Assembly (NCBI GenBank): GCA_021822605.1
Contig: JAKAQL010000011.1
Span: forward strand, 1 to 57,149
Source: Actinomycetes bacterium
GTDB lineage: Bacteria; Actinomycetota; Acidimicrobiia; Acidimicrobiales; Acidimicrobiaceae
Direction of reading: 5' to 3'
Length of the DNA stretch: 57,149 bases
Shown here: positions 1 through 7,875 of the stretch, one piece after another
How positions within the stretch are numbered: position 1 is the stretch's first letter
Layout: each line of letters starts with the position of its first letter
The notes under the pieces: model-generated
Databases searched by the model: none
What the model was told of the DNA's origin: nothing
The model's input: the letters and a program-made list of their open reading frames with translations, nothing else
Program-made: the position numbers and the translations under genes

Positions 1-73
1 CCCCTCGGTGGTCTACAACCATACGAATAGCCCTATCCCTTACCTCTGGTGAGTAACGCTTCACCTGTGCCAT
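1..73 (-). CDS. IS3-type transposase OrfA, N-terminal fragment
   Basis: ATG lies at 73-71 on the minus strand and is preceded by a purine-rich GAGAGGATGGAG ribosome-binding region. The 24 visible residues begin MAQVKRYSPEVRDRAIRMVV, the usual opening of the helix-turn-helix of IS3-family OrfA transposases (Tnp_8/HTH group). The gene runs off the window, so the leucine-zipper part and the frameshift into OrfB cannot be seen. Its normal role would be to bind the IS ends and form the OrfAB transposase by programmed frameshifting. Confidence 0.65.
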   Translation of the reverse strand, partial: MAQVKRYSPEVRDRAIRMVVDHRG

Positions 74-126
74 AGTAACTCCATCCTCTCAAGAGTAGGA
101 GTCTCCAGTAAACCCGGGGTTATTCA
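1..126 (-). mobile_element. Partial IS3-family insertion sequence (terminal part)
   Basis: The left edge of the window cuts through an insertion sequence. Read on the minus strand, positions 126-98 begin TGAATAACCCCGGG and run on through a GGAGACT segment, which resembles the terminal inverted repeats of many actinobacterial IS3-group elements. Immediately inside is the start of an OrfA-like transposase gene. The other end, any OrfB and the target duplication lie outside the window, so completeness cannot be judged. The assignment rests on the transposase start plus the position of the repeat-like end. Confidence 0.6.
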
Positions 127-136
127 GTGTCCGAGC

Positions 137-2128
137 ATGAGCGCAGATCGACATCACACTGAGATGATCCAGAAAATCACACCATCAAGGAACGCGACTT
201 TCGTCTCGACTTTCTGTAATTCGGCTAACATGCCACCGATGGGAGCCGTACAGCAACAGAGACGCAACCGGACGCCAGCAGGAGCCACCCGCTCCTTGTA
301 CAACTGGAACTGGCTGATTACGATGGTGGTTCTCTCCCTCGTCCTCACAGCCTGCGGCACCACCGCCACAGCCCAGCTCACTCCCATACAGGCAAAGGGG
401 TCGATCACCAGGGCGTATCGCGACACGATAGCGACGGGTGGTTATGCAGTCCGCGCTTCCATCCACGAGACACTGGGGCGAGAGACGCTCGATGACACTG
501 CTCAGCTCACAGGTACGGTAACCACCGACCCACCTGCCGCACGACTTGAGGTACCAACGCCACGAGGCGGCATGCAAGAACAACTCACCATCGGAGATAC
601 TCAGTACGTTCCAACCTCATCCACTTCACATCCAGACCATGTCACCAAGTGGCTCGCCTTCGCAGTCACACCGCAAGCATCGCTCACCGACACCGGGACC
701 TCGAGCTCCAAGAACGCCCTCGCCCCCTTGCCGTTCCTCATCGATCCTGCGATGGGTCAGATCCACAAGATTGGTCAAGCAAAGGTCAGCGGTGTACCCA
801 CCATCGAGTTTCAAACGCATCTGCTCTCACGACTCGAGGAGCCACCTCCCTTACCGAGGAGTGGAGATTCAATCGGGCCGCCCGTCACCAAGGCGCTCAC
901 TCACGTCATCCTCTCTATCTGGATCACGCATGGCACAAAGCCGCTCATCAAGCAGCTAGAGATCGTGCAACAGGCCATGCCCGATCATGAAAAGTTACGA
1001 ACTGTCACAATAGTGACGCTCTCTCATTACGGACTCCGACCGCCGATCGCTCCACCACCAATCAGCGAAGTGACGGTCCTGCCTCCATCGACCTTCCTTT
1101 CATCAGGGGTCCAAACTCCCTCCGGCGAGGTACTCCAACCAGGTCCAGCGATCCCCACAAACCCGATCTTCACCCCGATCAGGAACTACGCCAATACTGT
1201 CCCAATAGCAGGTGTTACCACGGTCAACGATCATGCGCTCGTCCTCGACGAAGAGATCCACCAGGAAAGTGAGTTGGTCCGGTTTGATCCTACAAACGGC
1301 ACTATCGAGGCCCGCACGCAGCTCTCCACCATCGAGGCGACAACCTACGCGGATGGAGAGCTCTGGGTGCTGACCTCAGTACCGAACCAAACGAGCACCT
1401 CCACTATCGAGGTGCTCAATCCCGACACGCTCACAATGCTCTATCGACGCACCCTCCCCGTCACAGCTAACCTCGCGGCGGACGCCGCCTCGATCGCGGT
1501 CGTTGGCAAGCGAGTCTGGATCTCCACCAATACGGGTATCGTTGGGTTGGACGCTGATCTACGCCACTCAACCTCTATCACCATCGCCCGTCCTGCGACC
1601 CTGTCGATTGAGGTCGCAGCCGATGGCAGCGCTCTGCTCACGTCGCTCTGTGGCGACGGAGGTTCCTCAGTCACCATCCAGGTACGAAACCCGATCAGTG
1701 GTGATCTCATCTCGTCCCTCAATGCTGAGTTGGCAGGAATCGGTGGGGCCGCCATGGCCCCCACTACCAACCGGGTCTGGTTCCGGGTCGCCACCGGGAT
1801 GATGGGAACCCTTGGCTTTGTCGACCTCACAGCAGGTAACCCTCCGACCCTGTTGCCAGGCAGCCCCGTCAAGAACGGGACCGGAATCGATGATCGCGGG
1901 TTCCCCAACACGCTTCGGGTCACCGTCGCCGGTCCCGCAGTGTTCGCCTACGATTCCGAAGTCAACGTCCTTGAGTGTCGCAATGTCGAGACGGGATTGC
2001 TGCTCACCACAACGCAGAACCTCAACAATGTTCGCACCGTCACTGGCCTCCCAAACGATGAGATCGCGGTCACTCTTGGCAAAGGTGAAATCACCATCGC
2101 CAGAATCAGTTCACTCTGCCTGGGTTAG
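137..2128 (+). CDS. Secreted lipoprotein with C-terminal beta-propeller-like region
   Basis: This is a predicted lipoprotein of up to 663 aa. A hydrophobic stretch at about residues 59-71 ends in the lipobox LTAC, with the lipidated cysteine at residue 73 of the longest reading. Residues after about 340 carry repeats of the type GTIEARTQL, DGELWVLT and KRVWISTNTGIVGL, suggesting a beta-propeller. Residues 80-330 look like an independent extracytoplasmic domain that I do not recognise. The start is uncertain. The ATG at 137 lies only 11 nt from the IS end and has no clear ribosome site, and it would give a 58-residue n-region. The ATG at 230 would give a more normal signal peptide. The IS may therefore have replaced the native promoter or 5' end. 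The function is unknown. Confidence 0.6.
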   Translation: MSADRHHTEMIQKITPSRNATFVSTFCNSANMPPMGAVQQQRRNRTPAGATRSLYNWNWLITMVVLSLVLTACGTTATAQLTPIQAKGSITRAYRDTIATGGYAVRASIHETLGRETLDDTAQLTGTVTTDPPAARLEVPTPRGGMQEQLTIGDTQYVPTSSTSHPDHVTKWLAFAVTPQASLTDTGTSSSKNALAPLPFLIDPAMGQIHKIGQAKVSGVPTIEFQTHLLSRLEEPPPLPRSGDSIGPPVTKALTHVILSIWITHGTKPLIKQLEIVQQAMPDHEKLRTVTIVTLSHYGLRPPIAPPPISEVTVLPPSTFLSSGVQTPSGEVLQPGPAIPTNPIFTPIRNYANTVPIAGVTTVNDHALVLDEEIHQESELVRFDPTNGTIEARTQLSTIEATTYADGELWVLTSVPNQTSTSTIEVLNPDTLTMLYRRTLPVTANLAADAASIAVVGKRVWISTNTGIVGLDADLRHSTSITIARPATLSIEVAADGSALLTSLCGDGGSSVTIQVRNPISGDLISSLNAELAGIGGAAMAPTTNRVWFRVATGMMGTLGFVDLTAGNPPTLLPGSPVKNGTGIDDRGFPNTLRVTVAGPAVFAYDSEVNVLECRNVETGLLLTTTQNLNNVRTVTGLPNDEIAVTLGKGEITIARISSLCLG

Positions 2129-2144
2129 CTGGCATGACCCCTAG

Positions 2145-2166
2145 GGGCTCAGGTTGCCCAGAGCCC
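2145..2166 (+). terminator. Weak hairpin between lipoprotein gene and gpmA
   Basis: GGGCTC (2145-2150) pairs with GAGCCC (2161-2166) across a 10-nt loop, just after the lipoprotein stop. No T-run follows. It may act as an actinobacterial-type terminator, but the stem is short. Confidence 0.25.
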
Positions 2167-2191
2167 ACAATGTTCGTTAGGCTTAGGGACT

Positions 2192-2878
2192 ATGGCTACC
2201 CTGATCCTCCTCCGTCACGGACAGAGCACGTATAACCAAGAGAACCGTTTCACCGGTTGGGTCGACGTCGACCTCACTGAGACCGGATATCAAGAAGCCA
2301 AGAAGGCTGGCGAGCTCCTACACAATGCTGGACTTCTACCCGACATCGTGTTAACCTCGGTGCTGAAACGTGCGATCTACACCACGGATGAGGTCCTCAA
2401 GGTCCTTGATCGCTCATGGGTGCCAGTCGAGAAGAGCTGGCGACTCAACGAGCGCCACTATGGAGGACTCGCTGGACTCAATAAGGCCGAGACGGCCGAA
2501 CGCTTTGGAGCAGAACAGGTCAAGATCTGGCGAAGGAGCTACGATGTCCGTCCGCCCGAGACCTCTGAAGAGGAGCATCGACACTTCATAAGCGATCCGC
2601 GCTATCGAGGACTAAAGGCAACCGACGTTCCCTACACCGAAGCCCTCGCCGATGTGCTGGTACGTGTGATGCCCTACTGGGAGGAACGCATGGTGCCGCT
2701 ACTGCAAGAAGCGCAGACAGTCCTCGTCAGTGCCCATGGCAACTCGCTGCGTGCAATGGTCAAATTCCTCGAGTCGATCCCTGATGATGAGATCGTCGGA
2801 TACGAGATCGCCAACGGCGAACCTATTGTCTATGAACTCGACGGCGAGCTCCACGTATCCTCAAAGACCGTCCTCTGA
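2192..2878 (+). CDS. gpmA: 2,3-bisphosphoglycerate-dependent phosphoglycerate mutase
   Basis: This 228-aa cytosolic enzyme interconverts 3- and 2-phosphoglycerate in glycolysis and gluconeogenesis. The histidine phosphatase signature LLRHGQSTYN is at residues 6-15, with the phospho-accepting histidine at 9. The family motifs FTGWVDVDLTETG and ERHYGGLAGLNK follow, and the second catalytic histidine lies in SAHGNSLRAMVK. Length and motif order match bacterial dPGM. It stands alone between a lipoprotein gene and a convergent sortase gene, which is common for this housekeeping gene. Confidence in the assignment is high. Confidence 0.96.
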   Translation: MATLILLRHGQSTYNQENRFTGWVDVDLTETGYQEAKKAGELLHNAGLLPDIVLTSVLKRAIYTTDEVLKVLDRSWVPVEKSWRLNERHYGGLAGLNKAETAERFGAEQVKIWRRSYDVRPPETSEEEHRHFISDPRYRGLKATDVPYTEALADVLVRVMPYWEERMVPLLQEAQTVLVSAHGNSLRAMVKFLESIPDDEIVGYEIANGEPIVYELDGELHVSSKTVL

Positions 2879-3078
2879 CTCCCACGGACCTCTCACCTCG
2901 GAATTGCAGGGAACGAGTCACCTGGTCGGTAACCGAATCAATCCGATCAAGTCCGAACTCCCTCCAGAGCATAGAATCACCTTGTCGTTGAAGAGCGGAA
3001 CCTCATCGCTCCGCTCTCGCCGAGGGTTCATCAATCTCGTCCTCTCAACTGGGCCCTGTACCTTGTTTCTCTGCGCGA

Positions 3079-4409
3079 TCACCACCCGAGATGCGGGTCA
3101 ACGGTAAGGCAACGCTTGCCCTACGCCGTGACCGGTGATGCCTCGACGATGACGTTGTCGGCGTAGGAGCCACCCACACCGGGGACCTCGGTGAAGGGAC
3201 CGCCACAGGTGACAAGGGCAAGGGTTGGGGGACCCTGGTTGGTGAAGAGCTGAGGGTGAGCCACGGTGTTGGGAGAGAGGGTTGGTTTGGTGGTGATCTG
3301 CCAGGTGGTCTCATGACCTTGCCAGTTGAGGATCACCTGATCTCCGGGGACGAGTTGACCGATCTCACCGAGTGCTCCCTCACCTTGGCCGACCCAGTTC
3401 ACGTGACCCGCCAGAAGGGTGACGCCGGACTCTCCCGGGGTTGGGGTCTGTTCATCCCAACCGACGTTATGGACATCTGGAGGTATGGTGAGTTCTCCGT
3501 TGGTGGGACCCTCAGCGAGGATAGGGGCTGAGATGATGTCAAGGGCGGGGATGGAGATGATGGCGACCTCATTGGGAAGGGTCGGGTTCCAGGGGACCGA
3601 GGTGTAGGTGGGGTTGGTGGGTTTTGTCTTGGCGAGCTTGATCGCTCGTTGGTGATCCTTGATCGTCAGGCGATGGATCTCGGCCTTGGGGGAGTTGTGG
3701 ATCCCCTCATAGGTTAAGAATCCTCCGACGATGATGGCGAGGGAGGCACCAAGGGTGAGGACTTTGGTGAGAAGTCCTCGCCCTTGGTGAGTCGTTCGTT
3801 GGTGTCTATGCGACCTCATCGGTTTTACCGTAGTCGATTGTTCCCTTACGCTTGCGCTCGATACCTACATACGCAAGACCAGCAATGCCAAGACTCGCGA
3901 TACCGATGCCGATGGGGAGGGCATTGGTGGTGTTGGTTGGAGCGGTTGGAGGACCAGTGACCAGTTTGACTGGAGCTGGGGAGGTGGATGAGGACTTGGT
4001 GGTGGGGGTCACCGTCGTTGGCTTGGTGGTGACGACCTTCGGTGCCGAGGTGGGAACAGAGACCGGGATGGTGAGGCTCGAGGAGTTACTGGTCACCGTC
4101 GTACCCGCCGGGTCCGTTGCTGTGGCAGATGCAGTGTCGCTCACCTTACCATTGGTGATGTCGGTACTGGTGACCGTGTAGGTTCCGGTACAGGAGACAC
4201 TTGCACCAGCTGCTAACGACGTAACTGGGCAGGAGATCGGACCTGTCAAGGCCTCGCCAGGGACCGACTGGGTATCGGAGATGGAGAGGTTGTTCAACGT
4301 GGTGTTGCCGGTGTTGGTCACATCAAAGTCATAGGTAATGCTCTGTCCCGCTTTCGTGATGGGGTTGGGGGAACCGGAAGCCTCGATCTTTACGAGGGAG
4401 AGGGAGGGG
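3079..4409. repeat. Copy 1 of a 1,331-bp near-identical direct repeat
   Basis: This stretch matches 6545-7875 at a constant offset of 3,466 nt. It covers the whole sortase gene, the overlap with its substrate gene, and the DUF11-like repeat plus C-terminal anchor of the substrate. The central ~1.2 kb appears identical by eye. The few mismatches I see are near the two edges (around 3096 and 3102, and 4315-4370). Such identity, including silent sites, indicates recent duplication or ongoing gene conversion. Confidence 0.95.
3121..3819 (-). CDS. Class F-like sortase, copy 1
   Basis: This 232-aa membrane-anchored transpeptidase would link surface proteins to the envelope. An N-terminal membrane segment lies at residues 17-36. 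The sortase core contains the catalytic histidine in LLAGHVN (His139), a GDQV strand, and the catalytic cysteine in LALVTCGGPF (Cys205). This spacing is typical of actinobacterial class F (or E) sortases. At the place where class F enzymes usually carry the active-site arginine (YRDNV) this protein reads SYADNV, with Ala220, so catalysis may be altered. The start ATG lies inside the end of the upstream substrate gene (14-nt overlap), implying translational coupling. It is 100% identical at protein level to the sortase at 6587-7285. Confidence 0.85.
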   Translation of the reverse strand: MRSHRHQRTTHQGRGLLTKVLTLGASLAIIVGGFLTYEGIHNSPKAEIHRLTIKDHQRAIKLAKTKPTNPTYTSVPWNPTLPNEVAIISIPALDIISAPILAEGPTNGELTIPPDVHNVGWDEQTPTPGESGVTLLAGHVNWVGQGEGALGEIGQLVPGDQVILNWQGHETTWQITTKPTLSPNTVAHPQLFTNQGPPTLALVTCGGPFTEVPGVGGSYADNVIVEASPVTA

Positions 4410-6040
4410 TTAGACGGAGTGACCACGGCTGGGGTTGTGATGGGAGTGGGGGCCACGACAGCAACGGTCGAAGAAGCGTTGACCGGCAACGCGTCATTAG
4501 ACGAGACCGTCCCATTGACCGTCAAAGAAGATCCCGTCGCGGCCTGACCAGATACCGTGACCGGAACAGTGATCGATGGCAAGGATCCACTGCTTGTAAT
4601 CGGAACCGAGCCAGTATACGTGCACTCTAAAGTCTGGCCCTGCGAATTGCTACAACTCCAGCCTGTCGCGCTGATCTCGTTATAGTCTGGGGTCACGTCG
4701 GTCGGGAACGTACCTTGTAGGGTTGGAGCTGACGACTCCTCAGCACTAGATCCGAGAGCAACACTTGGCGAAAACACAAAGTTGGTACTGCCGCCTGCTT
4801 GTACATCACCGTTGGTAGCGCTGTTCGTAATGCCAAGACCCAGAACTGGCGCTGGGGTTACCGAGTCGACTACAACGTTGTTGATCTCGTGGTATTCGTT
4901 GCCACCACCGGTGGAAGCAGTCCATCCAAAGGTCAGCTGATAAGGGAGTCCGGTTGTTGTATTAACCCAACTCTTTGGTAGACAAACACTCGAATCAGTG
5001 GTCGAGCAATACTCAGACGATGACGTCGAGGCTGCGTACGTTGGCAGTGCCCCACCAAGTTGTACAGGACTGGTAGCACCATATGGCGTAAACTCCACGC
5101 CGTAAGAACCAGAGGGAACTGACCATCCATCCGATGCCGTGTACGCAGTGTCGGTTGGGTTGATCACGACCTCCACTGGGACGCCAGTGTTAGGTCTCGA
5201 TGTGATCGATGGCCGGTCAAGCGATTCGCCAGTGTTCAACTCTCCGCTCGTACTGATCGCACAATAACCGTTGGTTGTGTCACCTGGACCCTTCACCGTC
5301 ACGGTCTGCGGATACGTCTGCTGGGAGGAATAGTCCGGAAGCGGGGTACAACCGGACCCCGCATAATAGGGATTCAGATAGTTACCGTAGACATCGAGCC
5401 CAACTCCCAGATACCCATTTGGTATTCCGTTCACCTCGGAAGTGTTACCCGCAGTATAGGCTGGATAGATCCCATACCCCAAGGCCCCACCAGGGCTACC
5501 ACCAGTCGGTGGTGGTGTCGGATCAGATGGATTCGCTGCGGCAAGGACAAAGCCAATGCCATCTGCTGGACCATCACCTCCGTTGTTCTTATATTGATAG
5601 GTGTCGAACTTTGCGACTAACCCCTCGGAAGTAGGTACGGAACTCGAATAGAAGACAGTTCCGAGTTGCTGAGAACCGTTACTGGTAAGGCGCAACGCCC
5701 CAGAGCCGTTTTGCGTACTCGTGTCAGCGCACTGGGGGATAGCCGAGGTTGTCGAGGGATTGCCGCTGGCAGTCAAACACGCACCGTTTTGGCCAACTTC
5801 TGGGATTGAAGCGGATGGGTTGCTAGGGAGTGTCCATCCCGTACCTACGCTGTTGGAATCGAATAGTTGGTTGACAAAGACCGTCGAGGAAGCCGTGGTC
5901 AGCTGCGTCCCCGCTAATCCATTTACTACGCCAGAACCTACCGCCAGGGCCACTAAACCCAAAGCAACTCCCGAAGTCTTCAGTATCCCAAATCGACCCA
6001 GCACAACACTTCGTCGTGAATGACGGAAACCCATACCCAT
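3806..6040 (-). CDS. Sortase-associated surface protein with L-type lectin-like domain
   Basis: This is a secreted surface protein (744 aa from the ATG at 6040; a GTG at 6067 would add 9 aa). The chosen ATG has GAAAGG just upstream. A signal peptide is followed by a region with FDTYQYKNNGGDGPADGIGF, which resembles bacterial legume-lectin-like domains (about residues 60-400). A middle region follows, then a DUF11/CARDB-like repeat (SLSLVKIEASGSPNP to SSSLTIPV) and a Thr/Pro-rich wall-spanning stretch. The C-terminus has LPIGI, a hydrophobic helix and ERKRKG, the layout of a sorting signal but without the usual LPxTG threonine. The partner sortase overlaps its 3' end. The last ~260 residues are shared with the protein at 7272-9002. 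Adhesion or glycan binding is inferred only. Confidence 0.75.
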   Translation of the reverse strand: MGMGFRHSRRSVVLGRFGILKTSGVALGLVALAVGSGVVNGLAGTQLTTASSTVFVNQLFDSNSVGTGWTLPSNPSASIPEVGQNGACLTASGNPSTTSAIPQCADTSTQNGSGALRLTSNGSQQLGTVFYSSSVPTSEGLVAKFDTYQYKNNGGDGPADGIGFVLAAANPSDPTPPPTGGSPGGALGYGIYPAYTAGNTSEVNGIPNGYLGVGLDVYGNYLNPYYAGSGCTPLPDYSSQQTYPQTVTVKGPGDTTNGYCAISTSGELNTGESLDRPSITSRPNTGVPVEVVINPTDTAYTASDGWSVPSGSYGVEFTPYGATSPVQLGGALPTYAASTSSSEYCSTTDSSVCLPKSWVNTTTGLPYQLTFGWTASTGGGNEYHEINNVVVDSVTPAPVLGLGITNSATNGDVQAGGSTNFVFSPSVALGSSAEESSAPTLQGTFPTDVTPDYNEISATGWSCSNSQGQTLECTYTGSVPITSSGSLPSITVPVTVSGQAATGSSLTVNGTVSSNDALPVNASSTVAVVAPTPITTPAVVTPSNPSLSLVKIEASGSPNPITKAGQSITYDFDVTNTGNTTLNNLSISDTQSVPGEALTGPISCPVTSLAAGASVSCTGTYTVTSTDITNGKVSDTASATATDPAGTTVTSNSSSLTIPVSVPTSAPKVVTTKPTTVTPTTKSSSTSPAPVKLVTGPPTAPTNTTNALPIGIGIASLGIAGLAYVGIERKRKGTIDYGKTDEVA

Positions 6041-6067
6041 CCAACCTTTCAACCACTTCGGCACCAC

Positions 6068-6526
6068 AGCTGTCGTCTACGACGTTCGTGATCCGAAGAA
6101 AATCGACAGTCAAGAAGACGCAGCACTAAACAACACTATCAGGACAATCACGCGATGTGATCAAATTCCAAATCTTTTCTAAAGTTTTCCTAGAATATTC
6201 CGATAATCGCACTTCTGGAAACAAAGCGCAATGGTACTGACCTCCCAGTACAGGAGTAATGCATCCTGTGTCGTGACTCACTGCAATCATCTGACTAGGG
6301 AGGCAAAGGCCCGACATGAATTATGTGTTGTGAAAACATAGGACTCTCCGCCATCTGAAAGCAGTTCTATCGATTCGACGAAGAGGTAGGGACAGCTTCC
6401 CTGGCCGATCTGCTTCTCGTTGGCTGGTCACCACCTATTTGGGAAATGAGCACCAATTTGGAACAGACACCAACTCCAATTCCTGTTACTTCCGCTGGCT
6501 CCTGGAAACTGGAGGGTCTTCCCTTC
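6068..6526. other. Intergenic region between the two sortase cassettes
   Basis: About 460 nt lie upstream of the lectin-like gene and downstream of the second sortase. Short open frames occur, but none has a ribosome site or recognisable sequence. The AT-rich part at 6160-6215 probably holds the promoter of the minus-strand lectin/sortase cassette. Confidence 0.5.
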
Positions 6527-6546
6527 GAGACGCTCTCTTGCGTCTC
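6527..6546 (-). terminator. Hairpin downstream of second sortase
   Basis: GAGACGC (6527-6533) and GCGTCTC (6540-6546) form a perfect 7-bp stem with a 6-nt loop. It lies about 40 nt after the stop of the second sortase and exactly at the outer boundary of the 1,331-bp repeat, so it is a plausible terminator for that cassette. Confidence 0.45.
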
Positions 6547-7875
6547 ACCACCCGAGATGCGGCTCAACAGTAAGGCAACGCTTGCCCTACGCCGTGACCG
6601 GTGATGCCTCGACGATGACGTTGTCGGCGTAGGAGCCACCCACACCGGGGACCTCGGTGAAGGGACCGCCACAGGTGACAAGGGCAAGGGTTGGGGGACC
6701 CTGGTTGGTGAAGAGCTGAGGGTGAGCCACGGTGTTGGGAGAGAGGGTTGGTTTGGTGGTGATCTGCCAGGTGGTCTCATGACCTTGCCAGTTGAGGATC
6801 ACCTGATCTCCGGGGACGAGTTGACCGATCTCACCGAGTGCTCCCTCACCTTGGCCGACCCAGTTCACGTGACCCGCCAGAAGGGTGACGCCGGACTCTC
6901 CCGGGGTTGGGGTCTGTTCATCCCAACCGACGTTATGGACATCTGGAGGTATGGTGAGTTCTCCGTTGGTGGGACCCTCAGCGAGGATAGGGGCTGAGAT
7001 GATGTCAAGGGCGGGGATGGAGATGATGGCGACCTCATTGGGAAGGGTCGGGTTCCAGGGGACCGAGGTGTAGGTGGGGTTGGTGGGTTTTGTCTTGGCG
7101 AGCTTGATCGCTCGTTGGTGATCCTTGATCGTCAGGCGATGGATCTCGGCCTTGGGGGAGTTGTGGATCCCCTCATAGGTTAAGAATCCTCCGACGATGA
7201 TGGCGAGGGAGGCACCAAGGGTGAGGACTTTGGTGAGAAGTCCTCGCCCTTGGTGAGTCGTTCGTTGGTGTCTATGCGACCTCATCGGTTTTACCGTAGT
7301 CGATTGTTCCCTTACGCTTGCGCTCGATACCTACATACGCAAGACCAGCAATGCCAAGACTCGCGATACCGATGCCGATGGGGAGGGCATTGGTGGTGTT
7401 GGTTGGAGCGGTTGGAGGACCAGTGACCAGTTTGACTGGAGCTGGGGAGGTGGATGAGGACTTGGTGGTGGGGGTCACCGTCGTTGGCTTGGTGGTGACG
7501 ACCTTCGGTGCCGAGGTGGGAACAGAGACCGGGATGGTGAGGCTCGAGGAGTTACTGGTCACCGTCGTACCCGCCGGGTCCGTTGCTGTGGCAGATGCAG
7601 TGTCGCTCACCTTACCATTGGTGATGTCGGTACTGGTGACCGTGTAGGTTCCGGTACAGGAGACACTTGCACCAGCTGCTAACGACGTAACTGGGCAGGA
7701 GATCGGACCTGTCAAGGCCTCGCCAGGGACCGACTGGGTATCGGAGATGGAGAGGTTGTTCAACGTGGTGTTGCCGGTGTTGGTCACATCGAAGTCATAG
7801 GCAACGCTCTGTCCCGCCGTCGTGATGGGGTTGGGGGAACCCGAAGCCTCGATCTTTACGAGGGAGAGGGAGGGG
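6545..7875. repeat. Copy 2 of the 1,331-bp near-identical direct repeat
   Basis: This is the counterpart of 3079-4409. Similarity stops at 7876 inside the surface-protein gene, just before the DUF11-like repeat, so the two proteins share the C-terminal module but not the ectodomain. Confidence 0.95.
6587..7285 (-). CDS. Class F-like sortase, copy 2
   Basis: The protein is identical to the 232-aa sortase at 3121-3819. It has His139 in AGHVN, Cys205 in VTCGG and alanine instead of the expected arginine at residue 220 (SYADNV). The start codon again overlaps the end of the upstream substrate gene by 14 nt. Two copies that both keep the same unusual residue argue against a sequencing error. Both would be expected to act on the shared C-terminal LPIGI module of the two surface proteins. 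Redundancy is complete at protein level, so any specificity must come from expression rather than sequence. Confidence 0.85.
   Translation of the reverse strand: MRSHRHQRTTHQGRGLLTKVLTLGASLAIIVGGFLTYEGIHNSPKAEIHRLTIKDHQRAIKLAKTKPTNPTYTSVPWNPTLPNEVAIISIPALDIISAPILAEGPTNGELTIPPDVHNVGWDEQTPTPGESGVTLLAGHVNWVGQGEGALGEIGQLVPGDQVILNWQGHETTWQITTKPTLSPNTVAHPQLFTNQGPPTLALVTCGGPFTEVPGVGGSYADNVIVEASPVTA

Noticed and set aside
6126-6317. 63-codon minus-strand frame between the sortase cassettes
   Set aside because: Short, no ribosome site, in the AT-rich promoter region of the lectin-like gene.
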